This document shows positions 8,218 through 17,852 of a stretch of DNA of 64,000 nucleotides, piece by piece. How positions within the stretch are numbered: the first letter of the stretch is position 1; each line of letters starts with the position of its first letter. Below the pieces are notes generated by a model that saw only the letters and a program-made list of their open reading frames with translations, ran no database searches and was not told the DNA's origin. Position numbers and translations under genes: made by a program. This stretch comes from Dyella_A sp050749815. GTDB lineage: Bacteria > Pseudomonadota > Gammaproteobacteria > Xanthomonadales > Rhodanobacteraceae. The stretch is from positions 2,418,001-2,482,000 of the forward strand of contig NZ_CP192735.1 of assembly GCF_050749815.1 (NCBI RefSeq). Reading direction: 5' to 3'.

Positions 8218-11200
8218 TGGCGAGCTCCATCGCGCGCTGCTCGAGCACCTCGCCGATCTGCGCCAACAGCTCGGCTTCCTGGTACGGCTTGCCGAGGTAG
8301 CGATCCACGCCGATGTCGAACGCGCGCTGGCGATGCTTCTCGCCGGTACGCGAGGTGATCATGATGATCGGCACGTCGCGCAGGCGTGGATCCGCCTTCA
8401 TGTGCTCGGCCAACTCGTAGCCGTCCATGCGCGGCATCTCGATGTCGAGCAGCATCAGGTCCGGCACGCGCTGTTCGTGCAGTTTCTCCAGCGCGTCGAC
8501 GCCGTCCTTCGCGGTGTTGACCTCGTAATCGTGGCGTTCCAGCACGCGGCCGGTGACCTTGCGCATGGTGATCGAATCGTCCACCACCATCACCAGCGGC
8601 TTGGTGCGGGTCTCCTCGATCACCGGCGTGGACACCGGCGCCAGGCCCTCGGCCAGGCGTTGCTCGCGGCGGGCAATGCCATAACGCACCAGCGGGGCGA
8701 GATCCAGAATCATCAGCACCGAGCCGTCGCCCATGATCGTCGCGCCGAGCAGGCCCGGCACCGAGCTGATCTGCGGGCCGACCGACTTGACCACGATCTC
8801 GCGCGAACCGATCACTGCGTCGATGCGGATCGCCGCACGCAGGTCGCCGGCGCGAGTGATCAGCAGCGGCAGCTGCGGTTCGTCCGCGGCATAGCTGGCG
8901 GTGAGGCCGAGCAATTCGGCCAGATCGTGGATGCCGTAGTCCTCGCCGTTGTGCAGGAACGAGGGCTCGTCGGAGGCCAGGTGGATCGACAGCTCGTCCG
9001 GCGTGATGCGGGCCACGCCCTGCACCGAGGTCATCGGGATGGCGAAGGTGGACTCCCCGATGCGCACCAGGATCGCCTGGGTGACCGCCAGCGTGAACGG
9101 CAGGCGCAGCACGAAGGTGGTGCCCTTGCCCGGCTGCGATTCGATCGACAGCGAACCGCCGAGCTGCTTGATCTCGTTGGCCACCACGTCCATGCCCACG
9201 CCGCGACCGGCGAGCTGGGTCACCGAACTGGCGGTGGAGAAGCCCGGCTGGGTGATCAGGGCAAGCAGCTGGTCGTCGCTCGGCTTGGCCTCGGCGCGCA
9301 GCAGGCCGCGTTCGACGCCGCGCTTGCGCACGGCTTCGCGGTCGAGGCCGCGGCCGTCATCCGCCACACGGATCACCACCTCGGTGGCCTCGCGCGCAAC
9401 GCGGATGCGCACCGCACCCTCCTCCGGCTTGCCCGCCTTGCGGCGCTCTTCCGGCGACTCGATGCCGTGCGCGATCGCGTTGCGCAGCATGTGCTCGAAC
9501 GGCGCCTTGATGCGGTCGAGCAGGTTGCGATCCATTTCGCCGTGCGCGCCCTCCACGTACAGCTGGGCGCGCTTGCCCTCTTCCTGGGCGGCCTGGCGCA
9601 GCGTGCGACGCAGGTTCGGCACCATCGTGTCGAACGGCAGCATGCGTGTGCGCAGCAGACCTTCCTGCAGGTCCGAGCTCACGCGCGACTGCTGGATCAG
9701 CAGCGTCTCGGACTGACGGGTCAGTTCGTCGAGCATGCTCTGGATCGAGACAAGGTCCGACACCGACTCGGCCAGCGCACGCGAGTACTGCTGCAGCTGG
9801 GAGAAACGGTCGAGCTCCAGCGGATCGAACACCGCCATACCCGCTTCGCGATGCTCGCGCTGGAAGCGCGCGATGATCTGCGCCTCGGTCTCGATTTCCA
9901 GCATGCGCAGCTGGCTGCGCAGTCGCGCGACCGTCTGTTCCAGCTCGACCAGGTTGAAGCGGTAGCCGGCGACCTGCTGTTCCAGACGCGAGCGGTAGAT
10001 CGCCACCTCGCCGGCGTGATTCACCAGGTTGTCCAGCAGCTCGGCGCGGACGCGAATCTGTTCCTGCGGCGAACGGGCCTCGTCGTGGCCGTCCGGCAAC
10101 AGTTCCGGCAGCAGCTCGGGCAGCTCGGCGGCGGCCACCGCCGGCTCTCGTGCCGGCGTAGCGGCCGCAGCCGACGCCATCTCCTCGCCGCGCTCGACCA
10201 GTGCCTCTTCGCCCGCGAGCGCGAGCAGATGATTGATGGTGTCCTGCGGGTAGCGGATGCCCTTGTTCTGGCTGATCCGCTGCACCAGGGCATGCAGGCG
10301 GTCGAAGCCCACTTCCAGTGCCCCGATCAGGGTCGCCACCTGGGCGCCTTCACCGCTGATCGGCTTCTCCAGCAGGGTCTCGATCGCGTGGGCCAGGTCA
10401 CCCACCGGCACGAAGCCGGCGATGCGCGCACCACCCTTGAGCGTATGCAGGTCGCGCTGCAGCGAAGGCACCTGGGCCAGATCCGCCGGCTCGGCACGCC
10501 ATTGGGCGAGCGCCTCGTCGGCGTGGTCGAGGATTTCGCGCGCTTCCTCGGCGAACACTTCGAGGAGATCCGGATCGATATCGCCGCGCCACAGCTCGGC
10601 GTCTTCGGCACCCTCTTCCTCGTCGCGTTCGTCCTCGCGTTCCTCGGCCTGCTCCTCGGCCACGGCCTGCTCGACCGCCTCGTCGGATGCGGTCGCCGGC
10701 AACTCCGGCTCCTCGGCATCCAGCGCCTCGGACGGCGATGCCTCGGCCGCCAGCTCGTCCGCATCCTCGGCGGGAACGGCGGCGGCGGTCTCTTCGGCAG
10801 CGGCCGGCGCCTCGTCCACGGCCTCGACAGGCTCTTCGGCCGGGGCCATCTCGGGCTCGGCATGCTCTTCGACAGGCTCTGCACCGGCCGCCGCATCGGC
10901 TTCTGCCGCGGTGTCGGCTTCTGCCCCGGCATCGGCTTCCTCGACGGAGGCCGATTCGGCCGGCGTTTCGTCGAGCAAGCCGGCGAACATCGCCGCGATG
11001 TCCTCTTCGTCGGAGGCCATCGGCGTAGTCGGCGGCGTCGGTGGCGTCGGCATCGACGCGCCCTGCTGCAACGGATCGAATGCGTCCAGCGCCGCCATCA
11101 TCTCGTCGGCGAGACGATCGTGATGCTCGTCTTCGAGCTGCTGCTCGCGGCGTGCATCCACTTCGGCGAGGCTCTCATCCAGCGCGGCGGCCGCCTCGGC

Positions 11201-14200
11201 GTGCGAATCGCCCGCCTCGCCCTCGTCGGCGTCCTCGTCGCGCGATTCGAAGACAACGTGCGCCACCTGCGGCTCGGGCTGCGCATCGCGCAGCTCGGTG
11301 ATGCGGGCAACCAGCGCGTCCACGTCGGGCAACTGCGGATCGGCAGCGTCGAACTGGGCCATGACGTGATCGACCACATCGGCCGAGCGGCCCAACAGAT
11401 GCAATCCTTCGGTCGACAGCGGCACATTGGCTGCGCGCAGGCGCTTGAGCAGGCTCTCCAGCGGCGACAGGAGCTGCGTAAGCAGCGAAATGTCGACCAT
11501 GGCAATGGCGCCGTGCAGCGTGTGCACGGCGCGCAGCAAGGCATCCTCGATGCGCAGCTCGGTGCCGCTGCGGCCGATATGCGCGCGGATGGTCTGCAGG
11601 TACTGAGCCACTTCGCTGCGCAGGATTTCCAGCAGCACCGAGTCGACCGGTGGCATCACCGGCATCGCGATGCTTTCGGCCGGCGCGGCGGGCTCCGACG
11701 GCGCCGTCTCGGCCGCGTTCGCCAAGGTGGCGGCGGGCACGTCGGCACTGGCGGTATCGAAGCGCGGCACGCGTCGACGCACGACGCGGCGCACGGTCTC
11801 GGTGGCCGCGGTGGCGAACTGCGAAATATCCGCCTGCTCGCCGGCGGCCAGGCGGTCGGCGGTCTGCATGATGGCGCCCAGCGGCGCATTCGGCGTGCCT
11901 TCCCCGCGCAGCGCCGTCAGCAGCTGCGGCAACGCGGCGATGGCATGGCGCACCAGCGCCTGCACGCCCTCGTGCGGCTCGATGCTCTGGTCCAGCACGC
12001 GATTGAGCATGTTCTCCACGCGCCAGGCGAATTCACCCAACGTGGTGGCGCCCACCAGGCGGCCCGATCCCTTGAGAGTGTGGAACGAGCGGCGGATCGG
12101 CGTGAGCGCGGCGATCTGCGTGGGATCGGCCAGCCAGGCCTGCTCGGCGCTCTGCAGGTTGTCGATCTCCTCCTGCATTTCCTCCAGGAAGATCTCGCGA
12201 ATGTCATCGTCGATGCCGTCGGTGGAACTCTGGAAGCCCGCGTCCGCGGCCATCGGATCGGCCACCGGGCGCTGCTCGACCACTTCCTCCTCGATCTCGA
12301 TCCAGTCTTCGCCGCCGTCGCCGGCATCCGCGCCCGCCATGGCGGCAGACGAATCCACCGTCTCAGCCAGATGCAGGCCCGACACGTCCTGCGCAGGCTC
12401 GGCCGCCACCGGCGCCTGACCGAACATCAGGCTGCCGAGATCGTCGCCAGCGCCCACGCTGACCGACTCGGACAGCGCCGGCTGCGCGGCCAGCTCCTCG
12501 TCCAGTCCAGCCAGGGCATAGCCGGAGGGCTCCACCAGCAGTTCCGGCTCGAGCGCGGGGAGCGGCGCGCGCGCCGCCGGCACCGGCCAGTAGCCGAGCA
12601 TCGACAGGCTGTGCTCGGCCACGTCGAGGATGTGCTCGAGTCCGCCGCGATGCTCGCGGGCGGCTTCCAGGTAGTACTCCAGGGCAGCGAGCGCATCGGC
12701 CAGGTGGTCCATCTGCGCGCTGCTGGGCACGCGACGATCGCCCAGCAGTTCGTTGCCGATGAACCGGCCGATACCGTCGGCCAGCTCGGCCGGACGCGTG
12801 CTCGCAAGCATGCGCATGGCGCCGGCGACCTCTTCCATCTGGCCGGGCGCGTCCTTGAGATGGTGGTGCTGCCAGGCCGATTCGACGAAGCCGACGATCG
12901 CGTCCTTGACGCGATTGGTGTTGGCGGTGGCCTCCTGCATCAGGGTGGCCATGATGTGGCGCGCCTCGCTGCGCGGCAGCGCTGGCGTGGCGCCCATGTC
13001 GGCGCTCGGCTCCTCGCTGCTGCCGAGGCTTTCGATATGGTCATCCAGCGAGGCTTCGACGTAGAGCAGTGCACCGGCGACGTCCAGCAGCGTCTCGTCC
13101 TCGGCCGACCGCATGCGGTTGGCGATCTCGTCGAGGATGCGGCGCTGCTCGTTGATCACCCGGCGCGGCACGCTCAGCGCCAGCATGCCCAGCGTATCGC
13201 CCACGCGCTCGAGCACTTCGCTCTGCGCGGCGAGCTGGGCCGGATCGGCGTCGCTCTGGCGCAGGAACAGATCGAGCGCTTCCTTCACCCGCAGCAGATC
13301 GTCCTTCAGCGCGCGCGACACGGAGTCGAGCAGCGCGCGGTTGTGGCCGGCCATCGAGCCGCGGGCGTGTTCCAGCTCGGCGGCGTCGGGCAGCAGGCTG
13401 TCCAGCGCATAGGTTTCGCGCAGCAGCTGCATCTGCGGGCTGCGCTGCTTGGCCTGCGCCACGATGAAGAGCAGCTTGCGTGCCAGGTCGTCGGCGTCGC
13501 CGCCGCGTAGGCTTTCCTCGCCGTGCTCGAGCATCTGGCGGATGCTGCGATCGACCTTGCCGATCAGCTGGCGTACTTCGGCGGCCTGCGCCTTGAGGTG
13601 CCCTTGCTCGAGCCCTTCCAGTGCGCCGGCGGCGATCCACCACAGTCGACGACCGGGGGTGCTGTGACAGCAACCGGTGATGGCGTTGAGGGTGTCGCGC
13701 ATGCCCAGCAGCTGCTGGTCGGCGTTCTGCCCGCGGAACCAGGCCAGCAACTGCTGCTGGAAGCGCAGCCGCAGATCGGCCACGCGGCCGCGGCGCGCGA
13801 GCGCCTCGGTCTCGCTCACCGCTGGCGGAGCCTGCGGCGGCAGCGACGCATCGAGGCGCGGGTTGAACAGCGCCACTTCCGTCAGTGCCGCCATCTTGCG
13901 GCTGGCGCGCAGCTCGTTGAGCAACGGCAGCAGCACCACCGGCACGTCGCGATGTCCGCTGGACAGGCGCTCGAGGTAGTCAGGCAGCTGCATGAGGCCG
14001 CGCATCAGCGAGGCATAGGCCTCTTCGCGCTGGGGCACGTGATCCTCGAGGAGCGCGATGGACAGCGTCTCCATCTCGTCGGCGACCATCGCGGCGCCGT
14101 ACAGCTCGACCATCTGCAGGGTGCCGTGCACCTGATGCAGGCTGTCGGCGCACGAGCGCATCGCATCCCGGTTGCCCGGGTTGTCGACGTAGGACTCCAG

Positions 14201-14287
14201 CGCATCGCGGGCCGCGGCCAGAGTCTCGTCGAGCTCCGGCTTGACCCACTGCAGGGTGGTGAAATCGATGTGGTCTTGAAGTCTCAT
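8210..14287 (-). CDS. chpA: ChpA, multi-Hpt hybrid CheA-type histidine kinase
   Basis: ChpA is the central kinase of the pilus chemosensory pathway and passes phosphate to PilG and PilH. The product has 2025 residues. Four intact histidine phosphotransfer sites are visible: H51 (HQVHG), H736 (HTLKG), H922 (HTLHG) and H1281 (HTLKG). Other Hpt-like segments lack the His. Long acidic linkers separate the domains. The C-terminal half has the CheA dimerisation region, an ATPase domain with the N box around LRNAIAHGIES and the G boxes DDGRGLD and GRGVGMD, then a CheW domain and a receiver domain (about 1897-2025) with acceptor Asp1948. I chose the ATG at 14287 (MRLQDHIDFTTL), preceded by GAGGGG, over an ATG 13 codons earlier. 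pilJ lies 73 bases upstream with no pilK between. Confidence 0.95.
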   Translation of the reverse strand: MRLQDHIDFTTLQWVKPELDETLAAARDALESYVDNPGNRDAMRSCADSLHQVHGTLQMVELYGAAMVADEMETLSIALLEDHVPQREEAYASLMRGLMQLPDYLERLSSGHRDVPVVLLPLLNELRASRKMAALTEVALFNPRLDASLPPQAPPAVSETEALARRGRVADLRLRFQQQLLAWFRGQNADQQLLGMRDTLNAITGCCHSTPGRRLWWIAAGALEGLEQGHLKAQAAEVRQLIGKVDRSIRQMLEHGEESLRGGDADDLARKLLFIVAQAKQRSPQMQLLRETYALDSLLPDAAELEHARGSMAGHNRALLDSVSRALKDDLLRVKEALDLFLRQSDADPAQLAAQSEVLERVGDTLGMLALSVPRRVINEQRRILDEIANRMRSAEDETLLDVAGALLYVEASLDDHIESLGSSEEPSADMGATPALPRSEARHIMATLMQEATANTNRVKDAIVGFVESAWQHHHLKDAPGQMEEVAGAMRMLASTRPAELADGIGRFIGNELLGDRRVPSSAQMDHLADALAALEYYLEAAREHRGGLEHILDVAEHSLSMLGYWPVPAARAPLPALEPELLVEPSGYALAGLDEELAAQPALSESVSVGAGDDLGSLMFGQAPVAAEPAQDVSGLHLAETVDSSAAMAGADAGDGGEDWIEIEEEVVEQRPVADPMAADAGFQSSTDGIDDDIREIFLEEMQEEIDNLQSAEQAWLADPTQIAALTPIRRSFHTLKGSGRLVGATTLGEFAWRVENMLNRVLDQSIEPHEGVQALVRHAIAALPQLLTALRGEGTPNAPLGAIMQTADRLAAGEQADISQFATAATETVRRVVRRRVPRFDTASADVPAATLANAAETAPSEPAAPAESIAMPVMPPVDSVLLEILRSEVAQYLQTIRAHIGRSGTELRIEDALLRAVHTLHGAIAMVDISLLTQLLSPLESLLKRLRAANVPLSTEGLHLLGRSADVVDHVMAQFDAADPQLPDVDALVARITELRDAQPEPQVAHVVFESRDEDADEGEAGDSHAEAAAALDESLAEVDARREQQLEDEHHDRLADEMMAALDAFDPLQQGASMPTPPTPPTTPMASDEEDIAAMFAGLLDETPAESASVEEADAGAEADTAAEADAAAGAEPVEEHAEPEMAPAEEPVEAVDEAPAAAEETAAAVPAEDADELAAEASPSEALDAEEPELPATASDEAVEQAVAEEQAEEREDERDEEEGAEDAELWRGDIDPDLLEVFAEEAREILDHADEALAQWRAEPADLAQVPSLQRDLHTLKGGARIAGFVPVGDLAHAIETLLEKPISGEGAQVATLIGALEVGFDRLHALVQRISQNKGIRYPQDTINHLLALAGEEALVERGEEMASAAAATPAREPAVAAAELPELLPELLPDGHDEARSPQEQIRVRAELLDNLVNHAGEVAIYRSRLEQQVAGYRFNLVELEQTVARLRSQLRMLEIETEAQIIARFQREHREAGMAVFDPLELDRFSQLQQYSRALAESVSDLVSIQSMLDELTRQSETLLIQQSRVSSDLQEGLLRTRMLPFDTMVPNLRRTLRQAAQEEGKRAQLYVEGAHGEMDRNLLDRIKAPFEHMLRNAIAHGIESPEERRKAGKPEEGAVRIRVAREATEVVIRVADDGRGLDREAVRKRGVERGLLRAEAKPSDDQLLALITQPGFSTASSVTQLAGRGVGMDVVANEIKQLGGSLSIESQPGKGTTFVLRLPFTLAVTQAILVRIGESTFAIPMTSVQGVARITPDELSIHLASDEPSFLHNGEDYGIHDLAELLGLTASYAADEPQLPLLITRAGDLRAAIRIDAVIGSREIVVKSVGPQISSVPGLLGATIMGDGSVLMILDLAPLVRYGIARREQRLAEGLAPVSTPVIEETRTKPLVMVVDDSITMRKVTGRVLERHDYEVNTAKDGVDALEKLHEQRVPDLMLLDIEMPRMDGYELAEHMKADPRLRDVPIIMITSRTGEKHRQRAFDIGVDRYLGKPYQEAELLAQIGEVLEQRAMELANG

Positions 14288-14360
14288 GCGCCCCTCACTG
14301 CGGCTGCGCCAAAAGGCATAGCGCAACCGTCGAGGTTGCCCCCTGTCATGTAAGCCCGTG

Positions 14361-16391
14361 TCAACCCGGCAGCTTGAAGTGCGCCACCGAGCGGCGCAGA
14401 TCGCTGGCCAGCTGTGCCAGGTAACCGATCGAGTCGGCCGTCTGGCTCGCGCCCTGCGACGTCTGCGAGGTGATTTCCTGGATCGCGTTCATCGATTGGG
14501 AAATGTCCGTAGCCGCCGCCGACTGCTGTCGTGCTGCCGTGGAGATGTTCTGAATCAGCGCGGACAGATCGTGCGAGACGCGCTCGATGTCGCCCAGCGC
14601 GCTGCCGGCGTCCTCGGCCTTGCGGGCTCCGGACACCACCTCGGCGGTGGTCTGTTCCATCGAGCTCACCGCCTCGTTGGTATCGGACTGAATCGCCTGC
14701 ACCAGCGTCTCGATGCGCTTGGTTGCGCTCGCCGAACGTTCGGCGAGGCGCTGCACTTCGTCCGCCACCACCGCGAAACCGCGGCCGGCTTCACCGGCCG
14801 ACGCCGCCTGGATGGCCGCGTTGAGCGCGAGGATGTTGGTCTGCTCGGCAATGTCGTTGATCAGTTCCACGATCGAACCGATTTCCTGCGAGGACTCACC
14901 CAGGCGCTTGATGCGCTTGGAGGTTTCCTGGATCTGGTCGCGGATCGAGTCCATGCCCGAGATCGTCTCGCGCACCACTTCGGCGCCGCGCGAGGCGATC
15001 TGCACCGAGCGCTCGGCCACGTCGGCCGATTCGGCCGAATCCTTCGACACGTTGTCCATCGAGCTGGCGATCTGGTTGATCGCCGAGGTCGCGGTACTGA
15101 TGCGCTGGGCCTGCGCCTGCGCCGATTCAGCCAGCTGGCGGGCGGTGGTCTGGGTTTCCTGCGCCGACGAAGACACCTGCTCGGAGGTCTCGTTGATCGT
15201 GGTCACCAGCGTGCGCAGCTCGTCGATGGCGTAGTTCACCGAGTCGGCGATGGCGCCCGTAATGTCTTCCGACACCGTCGTCTTCACGGTCAGGTCGCCT
15301 TCGGCGAGCGAGCCCATTTCGTCCAGCAGGCGCATGATCGCCTCCTGGTTGCGCTGGTTGAGCTCGGCCGAGTCCTGGAAGCGCTTGCGCTGATCGCGCA
15401 CCAGCGTGAACACCAGCAGCAGCGCGAACGCCACCGTGCCGATCGCGCCGATGATGCCCCACCACAGGTTCGGGAACAGCCGGCGCAGCGGCAGCTTGCC
15501 GATCTGGTCGGCTAGCTCGTTGGCGCGCAGCAGCACGTTCTGCGAATCCAGCGAGGCCTGGTTGCCGGCGCGCTTCACGTCGGCGATGTTGCCGGCGGCG
15601 GAAACCAGTTTGGCCACCGGATCGGCCAGGCCGCTCCAGCTGGACTGCATGTCGTTGAGGATCTTCTGCGCGTTGGCGTCGTTCATCGCGCGAATGCCCG
15701 CGGCGCTGTCGCCCTCGGTCAGGCCCTTGAGCACTGTGCCGTACAGCTGCGCGTCGCGGGCCAGGCCGTCGGCGGCGGACTGCGCGGTGTCGCCACCCTG
15801 CAGTACCTCCTGCACGCGGCGGATCATGCGGTCGGCCACCAGCATCTGGCGCGACGAACCGAGCATCTGGTCCGCGCTGCCGTTCTTCTGCTGGAGGATG
15901 TTGACCACCTGCTCGGTGCTGGAATTGAGCAGCGGGATCTGCTTGGACAAGGTGTCGGCGCGGCTGGCCGAGTCGAGCACCACCGACTTGTTCGACAGGA
16001 TCTTGCCGATGTCGCCATCGAGCTGGGCCCAGGCATTGTTCAGCGCGGTGACGGCGCGACCGGCAGGCGAGGCGTTGTTGTCGCCGTAGGCCTGCATGCC
16101 GCCCTTGGGATCGCCCTTGGTGAGCTTCTGCACGGCCGAATCGATGGCGTTACGGGTGGTGGCCAGCTCCTGGTAGGAGTTGACGTTGCCGTCCGCCGAT
16201 TCGATCGCGTACTTCGCCGTCTGCTGCGACAGCACCTGGATCTGCGTGGTCAGTGCCACGGCCTGTCGGTCTTCGGCGTTCTTCTGGTTGAGAAAGACGA
16301 AATCCAGCGCCGCGAAACCGATCGAGATCAGCAGCAGAACGATCAGGCCGGTATAGCCGCGTTCCTTGCCGATGCCCCCTGTAGTGCTCAT
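14361..16391 (-). CDS. pilJ: PilJ, type IV pilus methyl-accepting chemoreceptor
   Basis: PilJ is the dedicated receptor that senses surface contact or pilin and signals through PilI/ChpC to ChpA. The 676-residue protein has an N-terminal membrane segment (about 13-35), a large periplasmic part made of two PilJ sensor modules, a second membrane segment near residues 307-332, a HAMP-like region and a long cytoplasmic coiled coil. The tip is the conserved chemoreceptor hairpin (about 505-545) with EQTNILALNAAI. The start at 16391 has a good AGGTGA ribosome site; an ATG 11 codons upstream does not. Gene order pilI-pilJ-chpA is as in other gammaproteobacteria except that pilK is absent. Confidence 0.95.
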   Translation of the reverse strand: MSTTGGIGKERGYTGLIVLLLISIGFAALDFVFLNQKNAEDRQAVALTTQIQVLSQQTAKYAIESADGNVNSYQELATTRNAIDSAVQKLTKGDPKGGMQAYGDNNASPAGRAVTALNNAWAQLDGDIGKILSNKSVVLDSASRADTLSKQIPLLNSSTEQVVNILQQKNGSADQMLGSSRQMLVADRMIRRVQEVLQGGDTAQSAADGLARDAQLYGTVLKGLTEGDSAAGIRAMNDANAQKILNDMQSSWSGLADPVAKLVSAAGNIADVKRAGNQASLDSQNVLLRANELADQIGKLPLRRLFPNLWWGIIGAIGTVAFALLLVFTLVRDQRKRFQDSAELNQRNQEAIMRLLDEMGSLAEGDLTVKTTVSEDITGAIADSVNYAIDELRTLVTTINETSEQVSSSAQETQTTARQLAESAQAQAQRISTATSAINQIASSMDNVSKDSAESADVAERSVQIASRGAEVVRETISGMDSIRDQIQETSKRIKRLGESSQEIGSIVELINDIAEQTNILALNAAIQAASAGEAGRGFAVVADEVQRLAERSASATKRIETLVQAIQSDTNEAVSSMEQTTAEVVSGARKAEDAGSALGDIERVSHDLSALIQNISTAARQQSAAATDISQSMNAIQEITSQTSQGASQTADSIGYLAQLASDLRRSVAHFKLPG

Positions 16392-16507
16392 GTTCACCTC
16401 ACCCTTCCACAACCGTGGGTCCATGCGCCGTGCGCACCGCCCGAGACTTGCCGCCCCTGTTTCCGGCCCGAATCCGGCACCGGCCCTACCTCACCGCTTA
16501 TCGAACG

Positions 16508-17047
16508 TCAGGCCGCGGCCTGACGGAAATCCGGGGCACGCACCAGCTTGCCCATGCTGAACAACGCCAGCTTCTGCTCACCGACCCGGTCATCGACAAA
16601 ACGCGCCAGGCGCGGATCGTCCTCCGGCTCCGCCTCCCGTCGCTGCTGTTCGTCGACCGTGCGCTGGCCGAACACCTCGTCCACCATCAGTGCCACGCTG
16701 CCGCCGCTCTGCCGGACCACCAACAGGCGCGTGCGCTCGCTGGGCTGGGTCCGGGTGCCGAACAGGAATCGGCCCAGGTCGATGACCGGCACCAGGTTGC
16801 CGCGCACGTTGGCGACACCCAGCAGCCACGGCAGCGTGCCGGGCACCGGGGTCAGCACCGGCACGGCCAGGAGTTCGTTGATCTCGTCGATGCTGCTGAC
16901 GAACAGGCGCGAACCGACGCGATAGCCGATGCCGCGCCACAACCCCGGCGCCTCCATGGTCTGTCGCGTGTCCGATGCGTGCGCCAGCGAGAGCCGCTCG
17001 TAGCGGGCGAGCACCTCGAACGGGGAGAGATTGACCGCCTCGTTCAT
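16508..17047 (-). CDS. pilI: PilI, CheW-type scaffold protein
   Basis: PilI is the CheW homologue that couples the PilJ receptor to the ChpA kinase. The 179-residue protein has the CheW core, seen in LPWLLGVANVRGNLVPVIDLGRFL and SVALMVDEVFG. The ATG at 17047 overlaps the stop of pilH in an ATGA pattern. It is the third gene of the pilG-chpC operon; a 116-base gap then precedes pilJ. Confidence 0.92.
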   Translation of the reverse strand: MNEAVNLSPFEVLARYERLSLAHASDTRQTMEAPGLWRGIGYRVGSRLFVSSIDEINELLAVPVLTPVPGTLPWLLGVANVRGNLVPVIDLGRFLFGTRTQPSERTRLLVVRQSGGSVALMVDEVFGQRTVDEQQRREAEPEDDPRLARFVDDRVGEQKLALFSMGKLVRAPDFRQAAA

Positions 17048-17415
17048 GCCGCGCTCGGCAACAGGTCGTTGATGCACGCCAACAGCTCTTTTTCCTTCAC
17101 CGGCTTGGTGATGAAGGCACGCGCGCCCTGGCGCAGGCCCCAGACGCGGTCGGTTTCCATCGATTTGGTGGTGATCATCACGATCGGCACCGCCGAGGTC
17201 GCCGGATCGCGCGTCAGCGTGCGCGTGGCCTGGAAGCCGTTCATGCCCGGCATGATCACGTCCATGATCACCAGGTCGGGCAGGTCGGCGCGCACGCGCT
17301 CCACGCCCTCTTCGGCCGTGCTCACGGCGGACACGGAATGACCGGCCCCTTCGAGCAACGTGGTGAACACCCGCACGTCGGTGGGTGAGTCGTCGATGAT
17401 GAGAATCTTTGCCAC
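17044..17415 (-). CDS. pilH: PilH, single-domain response regulator
   Basis: PilH is a CheY-like receiver that takes phosphate from ChpA and is linked to PilU and retraction control in related species. The 123-residue product starts with AKILIIDDS; the acidic pocket is at residues 8-9, the acceptor Asp is D52 in VIMDVIMPGMNGF, and the switch Lys is in FITKPV. The start is a GTG at 17415 with a GGGGAGG site five bases upstream. A longer ATG frame (17442) only adds nine non-conserved residues. Confidence 0.92.
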   Translation of the reverse strand: MAKILIIDDSPTDVRVFTTLLEGAGHSVSAVSTAEEGVERVRADLPDLVIMDVIMPGMNGFQATRTLTRDPATSAVPIVMITTKSMETDRVWGLRQGARAFITKPVKEKELLACINDLLPSAA

Positions 17416-17447
17416 AGGCCTCCCCTCAGACGCCGGAGTCACGGAAA

Positions 17448-17852
17448 TCAGGCTGCCGTGCCCACATGGCGGTGTATGGCTCCCAGCAGTTCGTCACGCG
17501 TGAACGGCTTGGTCAGGTATTGCTCGGCGCCGACGATGCGGCCACGGGCCTTGTCGAAAAGCCCGTCCTTCGAGCTGAGCATGATGACCGGGGTGGCCCG
17601 GAACTGGGGGTTGTTCTTGATCAGCGCGCAGGTCTGATACCCGTCCAGGCGGGGCATCATGATGTCAACGAAGATGATGGACGGCTTCTGGTCGGAAATC
17701 TTCGCCAGGGCCTCGAAGCCGTCGACGGCTGTCAGCACGTCGCAGCCTTCCTTCTTCAGCAAGGTTTCGGCCGTGCGCCGGATCGTCTTGGAGTCGTCGA
17801 TCACCATGACCTTCAGACCGGCCAATCCGTTTGCACTCACGTTCAAGTTCAC
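17448..17852 (-). CDS. pilG: PilG, single-domain response regulator
   Basis: PilG is the other CheY-like receiver of the pathway and promotes pilus extension through the PilB side in related species. The 134-residue protein has the GLKVMVIDDSKTIRRTAE start, acceptor Asp63 in IIFVDIMMPRLDGY, and the YLTKPF lysine motif. It begins with GTG at 17852, preceded by a GGGGGTTGA stretch; a second GTG four codons later is a possible alternative. It is the first gene of the seven-gene chemosensory operon, and 32 bases separate it from pilH. Confidence 0.93.
   Translation of the reverse strand: MNLNVSANGLAGLKVMVIDDSKTIRRTAETLLKKEGCDVLTAVDGFEALAKISDQKPSIIFVDIMMPRLDGYQTCALIKNNPQFRATPVIMLSSKDGLFDKARGRIVGAEQYLTKPFTRDELLGAIHRHVGTAA

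Noticed and set aside
7790..13510. A 1906-codon open frame on the plus strand
   Set aside because: It is antisense to chpB and chpA, has a composition typical of a GC-rich shadow frame (Arg, His, Gln and Ala rich), and shows no domain.
14288..14360. Remnant of pilK between pilJ and chpA
   Set aside because: The gap is only 73 bases and contains nothing resembling CheR sequence.
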